Shown here: one piece after another, positions 55,307-64,000 of the stretch | Layout of the letters: every line of letters starts with the position of its first letter | How positions within the stretch are numbered: the first letter of the stretch is position 1 | Translations under genes and position numbers: made by a program | NCBI GenBank assembly: GCA_947501845.1 | Contig: CANMXP010000011.1 | Location: forward strand, 1 to 64,000 | Source of the DNA: an uncultured Flavobacteriaceae bacterium | Lineage (GTDB): Bacteria > Bacteroidota > Bacteroidia > Flavobacteriales > Flavobacteriaceae | Length of the DNA stretch: 64,000 bases | Direction: 5' to 3' | The notes under the pieces: model-generated | The model's input: only the letters and a program-made list of their open reading frames with translations | What the model was told of the DNA's origin: nothing | Databases searched by the model: none

Positions 55307-58300
55307 ATGCATTCAAACAAACCTGTTTTCATTGCTATTATTTCTGCTTTAATCTTTTTTGGTTGTAAAAAACCAAATATATCGAATACCCTATTTAAGA
55401 GCATTTCTAAAGAACATTCTAATATCAATTTTAACAATATCCTTACTGAGACAGATTCTCTTAATTATTTTATTTATCCGTACTTATATCTAGGCGGAGG
55501 TGTAGCGGCAGGCGATATTAATAATGATGGTTTATCAGACATTTTCTTTGTTGGTAATATGGTAGAAAATAAAATATACCTCAACAAAGGAGAGATGAAA
55601 TTTGAAGATATAACTAGGTCTTCAAACCTAGTAGGGGATAACAAATGGCACACAGGTGTTACTATGTGCGATGTAAACAATGATGGTTATTTAGACATAT
55701 ACCTAAATGTTTCTGGCAAAGAAGAAAACAAACAAAATAAACTATACATCAACAACAAAGATTTAACGTTTACTGAATCTGCTCAAGAATATGGCATAGC
55801 AGATAATGGGTCTTCTATTCAATCTGTTTTTTTTGATTTTGACAATGATGGCGACCTAGATTTATATGTGGCTAATTATCCCATAGCTCCCTTTGGTAGT
55901 CCCAATGCTTTCTATCTACATAAGATGAAAAACTTAAAACATGAAGAAAGTGATCATTTATACGAAAATTTAGGAAATGGAAAATTTGAAGATATAACTA
56001 GCAAAAGTGGTATAGCAAACTACGGATTAACATTAGGAGTTAGCGTTGGAGATTTCAATATGGATGGTTACCAAGATATATACATATCAAATGATTTTAA
56101 TACCCCAGATAAATTTTTCACAAACAATGGAGATGGCTCATTTACCGATAAGTTAAAGCTAGCTACTTATCAAACGGCCTGGTTTGGAATGGGTACTGAT
56201 GCCGCCGATTATAATAATGATGGCCTACTTGATATCATGCAAGTGGACATGACACCAAGGGACAATAGACGAGCTAAAGAAAACATGGCTAGTATGAATG
56301 CTCCGCTATTCTGGAATACTGTTAATAGTGGCTTTCATTATCAATACATGTTTAATTGTCTGCAACTTAACAGGGGCGTGAATCCCAAAAAAGGGGTTCA
56401 ATTTAGTAATACCGCAAGAGTTGCTGGAGTGTCTACTACAGATTGGAGTTGGGCACCATTATTTGCCGATTTTGATAACGATGGATGGAAAGATATTTTC
56501 ATCACAAACGGTATTAAAAGAGACGTAAATAATAAAGACTTCTTTAAAGCGAAAAAGGCAAAAGCAAATTTTACTGGCAAAATTGATGGCTCTGCTTACC
56601 AAAAAATTCCTTCTGAACCCATAGAAAATCATGCTTACAAAAATAATGGCGATTTAACTTTTAATAATGTAGGTGAAAATTGGGGGGTTAACCTTAAAGG
56701 TTTTTCACATGGTTGTGCCTATGCCGATTTTGATAATGATGGCGATTTAGACTTGGTTGTAAATAATATGGATCAAACGGCTAGCCTCTATCAAAATCAA
56801 TTAGAAACACAAGGGAGAAAATATTTAAGAATAAAACTAAATGGAAACCCAAAAAATCATTTTGGCATAGGGACTAAAGCCAAACTTTATCACAAGGGAA
56901 AAATACAATATCAGGAGTTAACATTAACACGTGGTTACGAGTCTTCTGTCGAGCCTATATTACATTTTGGTTTAGACAATATAAAAACAATAGATAGCCT
57001 TTCTATAACATGGCCTGACGGTAAAAAACAAAGCCTTGTAAATGTAAAGACTAATCAGCTTTTAAATATAAATTATTCTAACGCGAACCTTAGTTTAAAA
57101 ACTAAAAATAAAGAACCCAAGTTTGAAGATATAACCCAAACCTTAGCGCTAGACTTTAAGCATGATGAAAATGAACATAGCGACTACCTCTTTGAACCTC
57201 TTTTGCCTCATCAAAATTCTAAATTAGGTACGGGATTGGCTGTAGCAGATGTGAATAATGATGGTCTAGACGACTTTTATGTTGGTAATGCCCATAAGGC
57301 TCAAGGAGCCATGTATCTGCAAAATATTGATGGTTCCTTTACCGAAACCCCTGGACCTTGGGTTACTGATAATGAATATGAAGATATGGGAGCACTATTT
57401 TTTGATGCCGATGGAGATAACGATCAAGATTTATATGTCGTTAGTGGTGGTAACGAATTTTTGAAAAACCAAGAATTTCTTCAAGACAGACTATATATTA
57501 ACAATGGAAACGGAGAATTTAAAAAAGCCACACAAAGCTTACCAACCATGTTAACAAGTGGCAGTTGTGTAAAATCTGGGGATTTTGATAATGATGGGGA
57601 TTTAGACTTGTTTGTTGCTGGAAGGCTAGTACCAGGAAAGTATCCGCTCGCCCCAAGAAGTTATATCTTGAGAAACGACGGCGTGAATGAGAATGAACCA
57701 CAATTTACAGATGTTACAGAACAAATTGCTCCAGATGCAGTCTCTCCTGGCTTAGTTACAGATGCGTTATGGTCAGATTTTAATAATGATGGGCAATTAG
57801 ATTTAATTATAACTGGAGAATGGATGCCTATATTATTTTTCGAAAATAATAACGGTAAGTTTCAAAATAAAACAGAAGCATTAGGACTACAAAACCAAAT
57901 TGGCTGGTGGTACAGTTTGGCAGAAGGTGATTTTGACCAAGATGGAGACAAAGATTATATTGCTGGAAATTTAGGTCTAAATTACAAATACCAAGCGACA
58001 TATGATGAGCCTTTCGAGCTCTATTCTGGCGATTTTGATAAAAATAAAAGACTTGATATTGTTTTAGGCTATCACCAAGATGGCAACAAATATCCTGTAA
58101 GAGGACGACAGTGTTCTTCTGAACAAATTCCCTTAATTAGCTTAAAATTTAAAGACTATAGCTCGTTTGCAAATGCTAGCCTAGTAGACATTTATGGAAA
58201 AGAAAACCTTGAAAATGCTTTACACTTAAGCGCTACTACTTTTGCTAGTAGTATCATTATAAATAACAAACAGAATCCTTGGGAAATAAAACCATTACCT

Positions 58301-58612
58301 TCATTAGCTCAACTATCTTCAACCAACAGCATCATTGTAAAAGATTTTAATGGCGATACTAATTTAGATCTTATCTTAGCTGGAAATTTATATACTTCTG
58401 AAGTTGAAACCCCTAGAAATGACGCCAATCTAGGACTCTATTTAACTGGAAATGGGAAAGGACAATTTAAAGCTATAGATGCCGTTAAAAGTGGATTGTA
58501 CCTTGATGGTGATGTTAAACAAATTGAACTTATTAAAGCAGGTAAAGGCGAAAACAAAATTTTATCTATAGCCAACGATGATTATTTAAAAATTATAAAC
58601 ATAAAGAATTAA
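55307..58612 (+). CDS. FG-GAP/VCBS-ASPIC/UnbV lipoprotein (module 2, first)
   Basis: 1101 residues, lipobox FFGC followed by KKPN. It has the same plan as VCBS1 and is closer to it than to VCBS3: seven FG-GAP motifs (AAGDINNDGLSDIFF to ADFDNDGDLDLVV), ASPIC/UnbV at about 504-590 (LRIKLNGNPKNHFGIGTK, ITWPDGKKQSLVNV), and seven more motifs (VADVNNDGLDDFY to KDFNGDTNLDLILAG). The conserved RGRQCSSEQIP has Cys936, and GNLYTSEVETPRNDA closes the last blade. No catalytic motif is recognisable. It is separated from VCBS3 by 8 bp, so the two are translated together. Confidence 0.9.
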   Translation: MHSNKPVFIAIISALIFFGCKKPNISNTLFKSISKEHSNINFNNILTETDSLNYFIYPYLYLGGGVAAGDINNDGLSDIFFVGNMVENKIYLNKGEMKFEDITRSSNLVGDNKWHTGVTMCDVNNDGYLDIYLNVSGKEENKQNKLYINNKDLTFTESAQEYGIADNGSSIQSVFFDFDNDGDLDLYVANYPIAPFGSPNAFYLHKMKNLKHEESDHLYENLGNGKFEDITSKSGIANYGLTLGVSVGDFNMDGYQDIYISNDFNTPDKFFTNNGDGSFTDKLKLATYQTAWFGMGTDAADYNNDGLLDIMQVDMTPRDNRRAKENMASMNAPLFWNTVNSGFHYQYMFNCLQLNRGVNPKKGVQFSNTARVAGVSTTDWSWAPLFADFDNDGWKDIFITNGIKRDVNNKDFFKAKKAKANFTGKIDGSAYQKIPSEPIENHAYKNNGDLTFNNVGENWGVNLKGFSHGCAYADFDNDGDLDLVVNNMDQTASLYQNQLETQGRKYLRIKLNGNPKNHFGIGTKAKLYHKGKIQYQELTLTRGYESSVEPILHFGLDNIKTIDSLSITWPDGKKQSLVNVKTNQLLNINYSNANLSLKTKNKEPKFEDITQTLALDFKHDENEHSDYLFEPLLPHQNSKLGTGLAVADVNNDGLDDFYVGNAHKAQGAMYLQNIDGSFTETPGPWVTDNEYEDMGALFFDADGDNDQDLYVVSGGNEFLKNQEFLQDRLYINNGNGEFKKATQSLPTMLTSGSCVKSGDFDNDGDLDLFVAGRLVPGKYPLAPRSYILRNDGVNENEPQFTDVTEQIAPDAVSPGLVTDALWSDFNNDGQLDLIITGEWMPILFFENNNGKFQNKTEALGLQNQIGWWYSLAEGDFDQDGDKDYIAGNLGLNYKYQATYDEPFELYSGDFDKNKRLDIVLGYHQDGNKYPVRGRQCSSEQIPLISLKFKDYSSFANASLVDIYGKENLENALHLSATTFASSIIINNKQNPWEIKPLPSLAQLSSTNSIIVKDFNGDTNLDLILAGNLYTSEVETPRNDANLGLYLTGNGKGQFKAIDAVKSGLYLDGDVKQIELIKAGKGENKILSIANDDYLKIINIKN

Positions 58613-58620
58613 AATCTTTA

Positions 58621-61600
58621 ATGAAAGGATTAAAAATTAGCATAGAAATTAATATATTACTTTTTATAAGTATGTGTTTTATAATCACACTTTATTCTTG
58701 TAAAAGTGATAAAAACGATGATACCACAATACCACAAAATACGCAAAGCGAAGACCCAAAACTTTTTAGTCATGTGAACTCCTCAGATTCTGGTATTAAT
58801 TTTATTAATCTACTAACAGAAACCGAAAATTATAACTACTTCAAATACAGTTATTCTTATTTAGGTGGAGGAGTTGCATCTGCAGATTTTAATAATGATG
58901 GTTTACAGGATTTGTTTTTTATTTCTAATAGTAATCAAAATACATTGTATTTAAACAAAGGTGATTTTAAGTTTGAAGACATCACATCATCAACGGGAAT
59001 AAATCCAACAGATGGCTTTAATACGGGTGTTACAGTCGTCGATATAAATCAAGATGGTTTCTTAGATATTTACATTTCAAGAGGCGGTTATCTTGAAGAT
59101 AACAATAAATTTGCCAATTTGCTTTATTTAAATAATGGTGATTTAACATTTACCGAAAAAGCCAAGGAACACGGATTAGACGATTCTAATAGAACCATTC
59201 AGGCAACGTTTTTTGACTACGATAATGATAACGATCTAGATGTATATCTTTCCAACACGCCAAACGTAACAGCTAAATCAAGAATTATAGATTTAGAAAA
59301 AATTAGTAACGACTCTAAAACATTAACTTTAAAAGGAAGTGATAGATTATATGAAAATGACGGTACTGGCCACTTTAAAGATATTACAAAAAAAGCAGGC
59401 ATAGGGTTTGATATTGGTTTTGGCTTAAACCCACAAATAGGAGATATAAATAACGATGGTTGGCTGGATATTTATGTGTGCAATGATTTTAACATGCCCG
59501 ACTTTGTGTACATTAATAATGGTAACGGCACATTTAAAGAGAAAAGAGATTCTATTTTTAAGCACATGTCTTTTAATAGTATGGGAAGCGATTTTGCCGA
59601 TGTTAATAATGATGGCTTTTTTGATTTGATAACGTTAGACATGAATCCTGAAGACTATGTTAGATCAAAAACCACAATGACAATGACTTCGGTTGGAAGA
59701 TTTGAAAATATGGTGAAATCTGGCTACCACTATCAATATATGCATAATATGCTACAATTAAATAATGGTAATGGTACATATAGAGAGATTAGTAAGTTAT
59801 CGGGAATGGCAGATACAGACTGGAGTTGGGCCGTGCTTTCTGCCGATTTTAATTTAGATGGGCTAAATGATATTTATATTACTAACGGTGTTTTTAGAGA
59901 TGTTATGGATAGAGACACACATAATAATACGCTAAAAATTCTTAGAAAAAATGGCAGAAAACCAACTAACAAAGATTTTCTGGAATTTACTAAAATGATG
60001 CCGCAACAAAAACTTGTAAACTACATATATAAAAACAATGGCGACCTAACATATAGTAACGTTTCAACCCAATGGATAGACGCTCATCCTACATTTTCAA
60101 ATGGTGTTGTATATACCGATTTGGACAATGATGGTGATCTTGATATGGTAACCAATAATATTAATGATAAAGCCACCGTATTAAAAAACAACGCTATAGA
60201 ACAAAACAAAGGTGAATACCTAAAAATTAAATTTAAAGGTCCTAAAAACAATGTAAACGGTCTTGGAGCAAAAGTTAAGTTATATCAAGAAAATGGTGTC
60301 ATTCAAACACGCCAATTAATCAATACTCGTGGATTTTTGTCTTCAGTTTCTAATATTTTACATTTTGGTATATCAAAAAATATTTCTATCAAAAAATTAG
60401 AAGTGCAATGGCTGGATGGCAAACAACAAACTCTTGAAAATATTGAATCTAATACGCTCTTAAATATTTCTTATGAAAACGCAATAGATGAAATAAATTC
60501 ATCAGAAATAAAAAGTAACAAGTTATTTTCGAAGCTAGCAACAAATTATAAGCATGAAGACCCTTATTTTAATGATTATGACTTACAAGTCTTACTGCCT
60601 CACAAATTGTCTCAAACAGGACCTGCGTTAACTAAAGCAGATGTTAACCACGATGGAATTGATGACATTTACATAGGTGGCGGGCGTGACCAACCTGGTC
60701 AATTGTTAATTGGGAAATCAAACGGATCTTTCCGTATTAAACCTGTGACCGATTTTAATAACGATAAATTTTATGAGGACCAAGGTGCCGCTTTTTTTGA
60801 CGCTGATAATGATGGAGATCAAGATCTGTACGTTGTAAGCGGTAGTTATGAGATTTATAACACACCCAAACTGCTACAAGACAGACTATATATTAATGAT
60901 GGTAAGGGAGGCTTTACTGCTTCTAGCAATAGTGACTTACCTAAAATTACGTCATCTGGCTCTGTTGTAATCCCTTCAGACTTTGATAGTGATGGCGATA
61001 TAGACTTGTTTGTTGGAGGCCGGGTAATTCCTGGTAAATATCCTAATTCGCCAACAAGCACTTTATTAATTAATGATAAAGGGGTTTTTACTATAAAGAC
61101 TAAAGAAATTGCCCCAAATCTTGAGCAAGTAGGCATGGTAACCAGTGCCTCCTGGCAAGATATTAATAACGATAGTAAATTAGATTTAATTCTAACTGGC
61201 GAATGGATGGGAATAGAAGTATTTATTAATCAAGATAATAAACTGATTAAAAGCGATCTATACAAAAATCTTTATAAAACTGTTGGCTGGTGGAACAAAG
61301 TATTGGTAGTTGATGTTGATAACGATGGTGACAATGATATAATAGCTGGAAATTTAGGGCTAAATTATAAGTTCCATGCATCAAAAGAAAAACCATTTCA
61401 AATCTATTCAACAGATTTTGACTTGAATGGAACCGAAGATATCATTCTTGCTAAAGAATACAATGGAAAAGAAGTACCTGTAAGAGGGAAAACTTGTATG
61501 ACGCAACAAATCCCTCACTTAGCACAAAAAATCCCTAATTATAACGATTTTGCAAATAGAAACCTTGAAAGTATTTTAGGTGAACAAATTAATAGTGCTT

Positions 61601-61992
61601 TAAACTACAAAGCAACAGAATTTAGATCTGGTATCTTTATAAATAATGGAACTTCTGGGTTTGCTTTTTCTCCATTTGAAAACACATTACAGCAATCTCC
61701 AATAAACAGTATTGTTTATTATGATATTAACAATGATGGCATTAAAGATCTTATTTTAGCAGGGAACAATTACCAGTCGGAAGTTGAAACCACAAGAGCC
61801 GATGCTGGAATTGGAAACGTTCTGCTGGGTGAAAAAAGCGGTGGTTTTAAAAGTATATCTCATTTAAAATCAGGATTCTTTGCAGATAAGGATGTAAGAC
61901 ACATGGAACTAATTGAAATGGGAAATGAAAAAATTATTTTTGTTGCCAATAATAATGATTATCATGCTTTATTTAAAATAAATGCGTTCTAA
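58621..61992 (+). CDS. FG-GAP/VCBS-ASPIC/UnbV lipoprotein (module 2, second)
   Basis: 1123 residues, lipobox LYSC followed by KSDKNDD, more acidic than in its two paralogues. Seven FG-GAP motifs (SADFNNDGLQDLFF to TDLDNDGDLDMVT), ASPIC/UnbV from about 530 (LKIKFKGPKNNVNGLGAK, QWLDGKQQTLENI) and seven more (KADVNHDGIDDIYI to YDINNDGIKDLILAG). The shared motif reads RGKTCMTQQIP with Cys959. It is the most divergent of the three. Its stop overlaps the end of the convergent glycosyltransferase gene by 4 bp and no terminator lies between. Confidence 0.9.
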   Translation: MKGLKISIEINILLFISMCFIITLYSCKSDKNDDTTIPQNTQSEDPKLFSHVNSSDSGINFINLLTETENYNYFKYSYSYLGGGVASADFNNDGLQDLFFISNSNQNTLYLNKGDFKFEDITSSTGINPTDGFNTGVTVVDINQDGFLDIYISRGGYLEDNNKFANLLYLNNGDLTFTEKAKEHGLDDSNRTIQATFFDYDNDNDLDVYLSNTPNVTAKSRIIDLEKISNDSKTLTLKGSDRLYENDGTGHFKDITKKAGIGFDIGFGLNPQIGDINNDGWLDIYVCNDFNMPDFVYINNGNGTFKEKRDSIFKHMSFNSMGSDFADVNNDGFFDLITLDMNPEDYVRSKTTMTMTSVGRFENMVKSGYHYQYMHNMLQLNNGNGTYREISKLSGMADTDWSWAVLSADFNLDGLNDIYITNGVFRDVMDRDTHNNTLKILRKNGRKPTNKDFLEFTKMMPQQKLVNYIYKNNGDLTYSNVSTQWIDAHPTFSNGVVYTDLDNDGDLDMVTNNINDKATVLKNNAIEQNKGEYLKIKFKGPKNNVNGLGAKVKLYQENGVIQTRQLINTRGFLSSVSNILHFGISKNISIKKLEVQWLDGKQQTLENIESNTLLNISYENAIDEINSSEIKSNKLFSKLATNYKHEDPYFNDYDLQVLLPHKLSQTGPALTKADVNHDGIDDIYIGGGRDQPGQLLIGKSNGSFRIKPVTDFNNDKFYEDQGAAFFDADNDGDQDLYVVSGSYEIYNTPKLLQDRLYINDGKGGFTASSNSDLPKITSSGSVVIPSDFDSDGDIDLFVGGRVIPGKYPNSPTSTLLINDKGVFTIKTKEIAPNLEQVGMVTSASWQDINNDSKLDLILTGEWMGIEVFINQDNKLIKSDLYKNLYKTVGWWNKVLVVDVDNDGDNDIIAGNLGLNYKFHASKEKPFQIYSTDFDLNGTEDIILAKEYNGKEVPVRGKTCMTQQIPHLAQKIPNYNDFANRNLESILGEQINSALNYKATEFRSGIFINNGTSGFAFSPFENTLQQSPINSIVYYDINNDGIKDLILAGNNYQSEVETTRADAGIGNVLLGEKSGGFKSISHLKSGFFADKDVRHMELIEMGNEKIIFVANNNDYHALFKINAF

Positions 61993-63008
61993 GCCAATTC
62001 TTTTATTTTATTGATAATAGTTTCAGGTAAAATACTTCGGGTAACCTCTTTATAATTATCAGGATATTTATTTCCGTAAACCGAAGTCGGGATTTTAGGA
62101 AACTGTTTTCGATCTGATAACAATGCGTATGCTTTAGGTTGATTAAAGGGTGTAAACCCAGCATAAGGATGAGTAACTCCCCAAATGGTAATTGTCTTAA
62201 TTCCTAGCATAGCGGCAATATGCCCATTGCCAGAGTCCATAGAAAGCATAATATCTAGATGAGAAATAACATCCAACTCTTCATCTAACGACAATTTTCC
62301 AGCTATGTTTATTACATTATCAAACTCACGTTCAAAGTCATTTAAAATTTCTATTTCTTTTTTACCCCCACCAAATAAAACAACTTGGTAATCCCTAGAA
62401 AGTATTTCAATAACCTCTTTCATTAAGTCCAAAGGGTACATTTTACTTTCATGGGCTGCAAATGGGGCCACACCGATTTTCATCTTGGGGCTCCCTTTTA
62501 ATAAATCTTGGCATTTTTTTGATAAAGTCGTTTTTTTAGGAAACTTTGGGTTTGATAAATCTATTTTAAACCCAAGTTTTTCAAATACATCAGCGTAACG
62601 TTGATGGGTGTTTTTTAATGGTTTAAAAACCTTGCCTAAGACTAAGGCTTTTTTCTCTTTCCTACCTTTATCAATCTGAATAAAAGATTTACCAACTAAA
62701 AATAACTTTAAAATATTACTGCGAAGTACATTATGTAAATCGGCAATTACCTCAATGTCCAGGCCTTTGAACTCTTTTGAAAGTTTATACAGCCCAAAAA
62801 CACCTTTATGCCTTCCCTTTATCTCTGCTGGAAAGACAGAAACATTTGATAAGTCCTTAAAAAATGGTTCAAAAAATTTACGTGTTAAAACTGTAATCTT
62901 AACATGTGGGTGTTGCTGCGATAAAGCCCTCAAAACAGGAACCGTCATAGCGACATCACCCATTGCAGAAAGGCGAATTACTAAAATATGTTTTGGTTGT
63001 TTTGGCAT
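61989..63008 (-). CDS. Glycosyltransferase family 9 (heptosyltransferase-like)
   Basis: 339 residues. It starts HILVIRLSAMGDVAMTVPVLRAL, the GT9 opening with the RxxxxGDV motif, and ends with SMDSGNGHIAAMLGIKTITIWGVTHPYAGFTPF, the nucleotide-sugar-binding site with D-SG--H. It adds a heptose or a related sugar to the lipopolysaccharide core in the cytoplasm. It lies 37 bp after the DUF4254 gene in the same direction, a frequent pair in Bacteroidetes. Confidence 0.93.
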   Translation of the reverse strand: MPKQPKHILVIRLSAMGDVAMTVPVLRALSQQHPHVKITVLTRKFFEPFFKDLSNVSVFPAEIKGRHKGVFGLYKLSKEFKGLDIEVIADLHNVLRSNILKLFLVGKSFIQIDKGRKEKKALVLGKVFKPLKNTHQRYADVFEKLGFKIDLSNPKFPKKTTLSKKCQDLLKGSPKMKIGVAPFAAHESKMYPLDLMKEVIEILSRDYQVVLFGGGKKEIEILNDFEREFDNVINIAGKLSLDEELDVISHLDIMLSMDSGNGHIAAMLGIKTITIWGVTHPYAGFTPFNQPKAYALLSDRKQFPKIPTSVYGNKYPDNYKEVTRSILPETIINKIKELA

Positions 63009-63022
63009 CTCAACTTAAAGTG

Positions 63023-63045
63023 AGATTCCTGCAAAAGCGGGAATT
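63023..63045 (-). repeat. Short inverted repeat between the GT9 and DUF4254 genes
   Basis: ATTCCTGC-AAAA-GCGGGAAT forms a hairpin of 8 bp with one G-T-type mismatch. The same arms occur at 15816-15859. It belongs to the common intergenic short repeats of this genome and may weakly terminate. Confidence 0.5.
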
Positions 63046-63651
63046 TTATTTTTGAGAACGCAATACAGGATTAAGCTCATCATCATTGTACATTTTCATT
63101 TGCTTATAAACTTTCATGTACTTATCTCCGTTTTCAATATCGTTAAGTAATGTATCAATCGCTGTAGATAAGTCTACACGTTGTTCCAATAAAATATCTA
63201 ATTTTTTCTGACATGCATCTCTATGAGCATCAGAAGCATCTGTTCTTGTGGCTTCTTCATTCATATGATAAATTTTCAATGCTAAAATAGATAATCTATC
63301 AACGCCCCAAGCTGGACTTTCTGTATTAATAGTCGCATCTGCTTTAGCTTCAACATCATTATATTTTTCAAGAAAATAGCTGTCAATATATTCAACCATA
63401 TCCGTTCTGTCCTGATTTGAAGCATCAATTTGGCGCTTCAACGTTAAAGCCGCAACAGGGTCTATTTGAGGATCTCTAATAATATCTTCATAATGCCACT
63501 GTACTGTATCAATCCAGCATTTCCTATATAATAAATGTTCTAATAAATTACTCTTATCGTAGGCATTCTCAAATGATTGATCTACCGTATTGATTATATG
63601 ATATTTTTCAATTACTTCTTGAAATATTTTGTTAGCTTTTTCTGTAAACAT
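63046..63651 (-). CDS. DUF4254 family protein
   Basis: 201 residues, soluble and helical. DKSNLLEHLLYRKCWIDTVQWHYEDIIRDP and SPAWGVDRLSILALKIYHM are the conserved segments of DUF4254, a family usually found next to GT9 glycosyltransferases as here. The function is unknown. A -7 element TAGGTTTG lies about 20 bases upstream of the start codon (63679-63672 on the - strand). Confidence 0.9.
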   Translation of the reverse strand: MFTEKANKIFQEVIEKYHIINTVDQSFENAYDKSNLLEHLLYRKCWIDTVQWHYEDIIRDPQIDPVAALTLKRQIDASNQDRTDMVEYIDSYFLEKYNDVEAKADATINTESPAWGVDRLSILALKIYHMNEEATRTDASDAHRDACQKKLDILLEQRVDLSTAIDTLLNDIENGDKYMKVYKQMKMYNDDELNPVLRSQK

Positions 63652-63671
63652 GTTATCTATATTTTAAAGTG

Positions 63672-63679
63672 CAAACCTA
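63672..63679 (-). promoter_or_regulatory. -7 element of the DUF4254-GT9 operon
   Basis: TAGGTTTG on the - strand fits TAnnTTTG and lies 20 bp upstream of ATG 63651. No clear -33 TTTG is seen at the right distance, so the call rests on one box. Confidence 0.4.
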
Positions 63680-63814
63680 CGAAAATTATATAGAATACGT
63701 ATTTCTTTCAGTTAATGTGGATTCACAGTTTTTATTACATTAAAATAAATACGATAACGTAAATATACTTCATATTTAATTAACTTTACTACTACAAAAA
63801 AGACATAAAACGCC

Positions 63815-64000
63815 ATGCATATTCATAACATTTCTAAAGAAAATTCCATATTAAACACCTTCATTTCTGAAATTAGAAACATTAATATTCAAAAAGATAG
63901 TATGCGTTTTCGAAGGAATATTGAGCGCATAGGCGAAATATTAGGCTACGAAATGAGTAAATCTCTAAACTATGTTACTTCGACCATTAAAACACCTCTA
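63815..64000 (+). CDS. upp: Uracil phosphoribosyltransferase, 5' part only
   Basis: The first 62 residues are present and the gene continues beyond the window. HIHNISKENSILNTFISEIRN followed by KDSMRFRRNIERIGEILGYEMS matches the N-terminus of Upp-type phosphoribosyltransferases in Bacteroidetes. The enzyme makes UMP from uracil and PRPP. The PRPP-binding loop lies beyond the end. It is divergent from the DUF4254 gene, with 163 bp between them. Confidence 0.85.
   Translation, partial: MHIHNISKENSILNTFISEIRNINIQKDSMRFRRNIERIGEILGYEMSKSLNYVTSTIKTPL

Noticed and set aside
40368-61992. The three VCBS genes as adhesins or giant VCBS repeat surface proteins
   Set aside because: They have lipoboxes, fixed 7 + 7 FG-GAP motifs and an ASPIC domain, and no type IX C-terminal sorting domain or long cadherin-like repeats.

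Overview
The window is AT-rich DNA from the main chromosome of a member of Bacteroidetes, almost certainly a marine-type Flavobacteriaceae. The support is consistent: two SusC/SusD pairs, a hybrid two-component system, an ECF sigma/FecR pair, a SprE-like gliding/type IX secretion lipoprotein, a Bacteroidetes-type F-ATPase operon without beta and epsilon, and promoters of the TTTG-N17-20-TAnnTTTG kind. No rRNA, tRNA, CRISPR array or phage genes were seen.

Region 1 (1-12,390) is an accessory array. About a dozen small, unrelated genes all lie on the + strand, each in its own transcription-unit-sized block: two HEAT-like proteins, a Crp/Fnr regulator, an ATC-hydrolase-like protein, DUF1877, two SUKH/SMI1-type proteins, a lipoprotein, a Fic enzyme, a secreted transglutaminase-like protein, a GNAT acetyltransferase and two membrane proteins. 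Between them are gene fragments, a four-copy dispersed repeat, a nested hairpin element and a recurring GTT-N6-MAT junction just upstream of the genes. The layout resembles a gene-cassette or polyimmunity array, but no integrase is present in the window.

Region 2 (12,400-34,110, all on the - strand) is core housekeeping: an EnvC-like murein hydrolase activator, a DUF4292 lipoprotein, a TPR protein, a nucleotidyltransferase, dUTPase, a flippase, a sigma factor with its membrane partner, an alpha/beta hydrolase, the atp operon (atpZ, B, E, F, H, A, G) preceded by bactofilin and SprE, then an ABC transporter and a DUF2059 protein. A four-helix-bundle gene bounded by 37-bp inverted repeats sits between atpA and atpG.

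Region 3 (34,245-61,992, + strand) starts with a PaaE-like oxidoreductase and continues with a double SusCD locus. Module 1 is susC1-susD1-VCBS1-HTCS. Module 2 is sigma-fecR-susC2-susD2-VCBS2-VCBS3. The locus contains no glycoside hydrolase, lyase, sulfatase or peptidase. In their place are three roughly 1,100-residue lipoproteins, each built as seven FG-GAP motifs, an ASPIC/UnbV domain, and seven more FG-GAP motifs. The regulation is split: SusC2 has an STN domain and sits next to sigma/FecR, while SusC1 lacks STN and sits in an operon with a hybrid two-component regulator. I consider this enzyme-free, doubly regulated uptake locus the best candidate for an undescribed system here.

Region 4 (61,989-64,000) returns to core genes: a GT9 glycosyltransferase, a DUF4254 protein and the 5' end of upp, which runs off the window.
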